A stretch of DNA of 39,743 bases from Paludibacteraceae bacterium (GTDB lineage Bacteria > Bacteroidota > Bacteroidia > Bacteroidales > Paludibacteraceae), in the NCBI GenBank assembly GCA_017503075.1, contig JAFVTU010000004.1:1-39743 (forward strand), given 5' to 3'. Position 1 is the stretch's first letter; each line of letters begins with the position of its first letter. The notes below the pieces were generated by a model, which was given only the letters and a program-made list of their open reading frames with translations, was not told the DNA's origin and did not search any database. The translations under genes were made by a program, and so were the position numbers. Positions 38,941 to 39,743 of this stretch are shown in pieces.

Positions 38941-39361
38941 AAAACTTTTCCATCCAAAAATTTGCATATCCGTAAATTTTGTTGTACCGTCGGACACTGC
39001 CTTGGGGAGGTGTTTCCAATGATTACGGGCGGTCGTGTCTACCCTGTACGACACTACCCTGTAGCCATACGGCTGCGTGACCGCAAGGGTCGCGCCATTC
39101 TATGTTTGCGCTAATCCTCCATGTGGGGACTTGTCGGGCGCTGCACTCGAAGTGCCATCCGAGGCACTTCTTCACCCTCGTAGTTACTTTCGCACTATGC
39201 AGCCCATACTACAGTTCGCTCGTAATTATTTTCAAAAATCGGTTGACACCTTATTCATCCATGATCCAACACTTCGCTTTCAAGCGAGCTTGAGCGAGTG
39301 CTGCATATCGGATGAGATAGATTGCATCTATCATCTTTTTGAAAATAATTACTCGCTTTAC
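38941..39361 (+). other. Non-coding structured region with decayed promoter
   Basis: There is no convincing gene. TTG (38962-38964), spacer CATATCCGTAAATTTTGTTG (20 nt) and TACCGTCG (38985) mimic the island promoters but lack the TTTG half of the -7 box. Further on are AGCC/GGCT and GACC/GGTC hairpins (near 39064-39090) and a duplicated ACACTACCCTGTA-like word. It may be a decayed gene leader or a non-coding RNA. Confidence 0.45.
39232..39352. repeat. 17-bp perfect inverted repeat
   Basis: GTAATTATTTTCAAAAA (39232-39248) and its exact complement (39336-39352) enclose 87 bp that contain further palindromes (CAAGCGAGCTTG; GATAGAT/ATCTATC). It ends 9 bp before the next promoter. Confidence 0.8.
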
Positions 39362-39392
39362 TTGCGTATGTGCATTTTTTGTTGTACCTTTG
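39362..39392 (+). promoter_or_regulatory. Promoter of secreted Sel1 gene
   Basis: TTG (39362-39364), a 20-nt spacer ending TTTTTTGTTG, then TACCTTTG (39385-39392). Confidence 0.85.
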
Positions 39393-39434
39393 CGCAGAAA
39401 ATGAAAAAATAGTATTCATTAAAAATATAAATGT

Positions 39435-39743
39435 ATGAAAAAGTATTTCTGTTTATTGCTTGTATGGGCCATGTGCTTTGTGGCTGTTCATTCTAGTAAT
39501 GCGTATGACTTCTCTGCCACTCTTGCAAAGGCCGAACAAGGGGATGCCAGAGCACAAGTCAATTTAGGCTATATGTATGCTAATGGCCGTGGCGTTGCTC
39601 AAGACTATTACGAAGCTGTCAAATGGTATCGTTTAGCAGCCGAGCAAGGGAATGCAACTGCACAATGCAATTTAGGCAACATGTATGCTAATGGCCGTGG
39701 CGTTGCTAAAGACTACTACGAAGCTCTTAAATGGTATCGTTTA
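39435..39743 (+). CDS. Secreted Sel1-repeat protein, 3'-truncated by window
   Basis: From the ATG at 39435 the frame is open to the window end (103 codons). It has a signal peptide (KKYFCLLLVWAMCFVAVHSS) and Sel1 repeats (AEQGDARAQVNLGYMYANGR, GVAQDYYEAVKWYRLAAEQG), two of them nearly identical at DNA level. It is exported, in contrast to the cytoplasmic Sel1-TIR protein at 29093. The function is unknown; secreted Sel1 proteins usually bind other proteins. Confidence 0.85.
   Translation, partial: MKKYFCLLLVWAMCFVAVHSSNAYDFSATLAKAEQGDARAQVNLGYMYANGRGVAQDYYEAVKWYRLAAEQGNATAQCNLGNMYANGRGVAKDYYEALKWYRL

Noticed and set aside
39077-39412. Plus-strand frame of 111 codons before the Sel1 gene
   Set aside because: It runs through the 17-bp inverted repeat and the promoter and has no recognisable domain.

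Overview
ORGANISM. The window looks like a gut- or rumen-type member of the Bacteroidales. It carries Omp28-like surface lipoproteins, a secreted protein ending in a type IX secretion (T9SS)-like C-terminal domain, BspA-type leucine-rich repeat (LRR) proteins and FISUMP domains. It has no obvious Shine-Dalgarno sites, and at least nine promoters have the Bacteroidota layout TTG-N20-TANNTTTG. I see no tRNA, rRNA, CRISPR array, integrase or transposase. LAYOUT. (1) 1-10.5 kb, core-like: the end of a secreted beta-rich protein, a bidirectional terminator, then a leftward block (tlpA-like thioredoxin, DUF6029-like barrel, three Omp28-like thiol-fold proteins and a small T9SS-type protein) downstream of tex. 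(2) 10.6-15.5 kb: a RyR module made of a membrane TrkA-N/RyR protein of 935 aa, a tiny helical protein, a stand-alone RyR-domain protein and a YgjP-type HELTH metallopeptidase. (3) 15.6-29.9 kb: an island of five TIR-domain genes. They are TIR-TM-LRR (Toll-like domain content), TIR-TM-beta domain paired with a 10-unit TPR protein, TIR-TM-FISUMP, TIR with C-terminal membrane segments, and soluble TIR-Sel1. Interleaved are two secreted LRR proteins, a PrsW intramembrane protease, a WG-repeat-like protein and an SH3b multi-TM protein. (4) 30-39 kb: an accessory cassette with a VapE-type helicase, small DNA-binding and structural-looking proteins, a HpaII-like restriction-modification pair, a small membrane protein, another LRR protein, a DUF5675 protein and a spanin-like lipoprotein. 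The window ends inside a secreted Sel1-repeat gene. HOW IT MAY WORK (inference). In the TIR island every TIR domain is N-terminal and keeps the candidate NADase glutamate. Three are followed by a membrane anchor and an exported domain, and a fourth has C-terminal membrane segments without a recognisable ectodomain. Secreted LRR/TPR proteins and an intramembrane protease sit beside them. This suggests envelope-sensing receptors with cytoplasmic TIR effectors, possibly defensive and possibly released by PrsW. The RyR module, which may sense a nucleotide-like ligand, and the restriction-modification pair would make 10.6-35 kb a defence-type island. SEQUENCE ODDITIES. The 30-39 kb cassette is full of short variable hairpins abutting constant words (TGTTCTAA, ACAGTTTAGAG, TATAGGAC, GTTGAAAG), and related low-complexity words sit in frame inside several genes. 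CCGG, the predicted target of the restriction-modification pair, was found only three times in 39.7 kb by eye. A possible pseudoknotted RNA or small mobile element lies between the methyltransferase and the nuclease.
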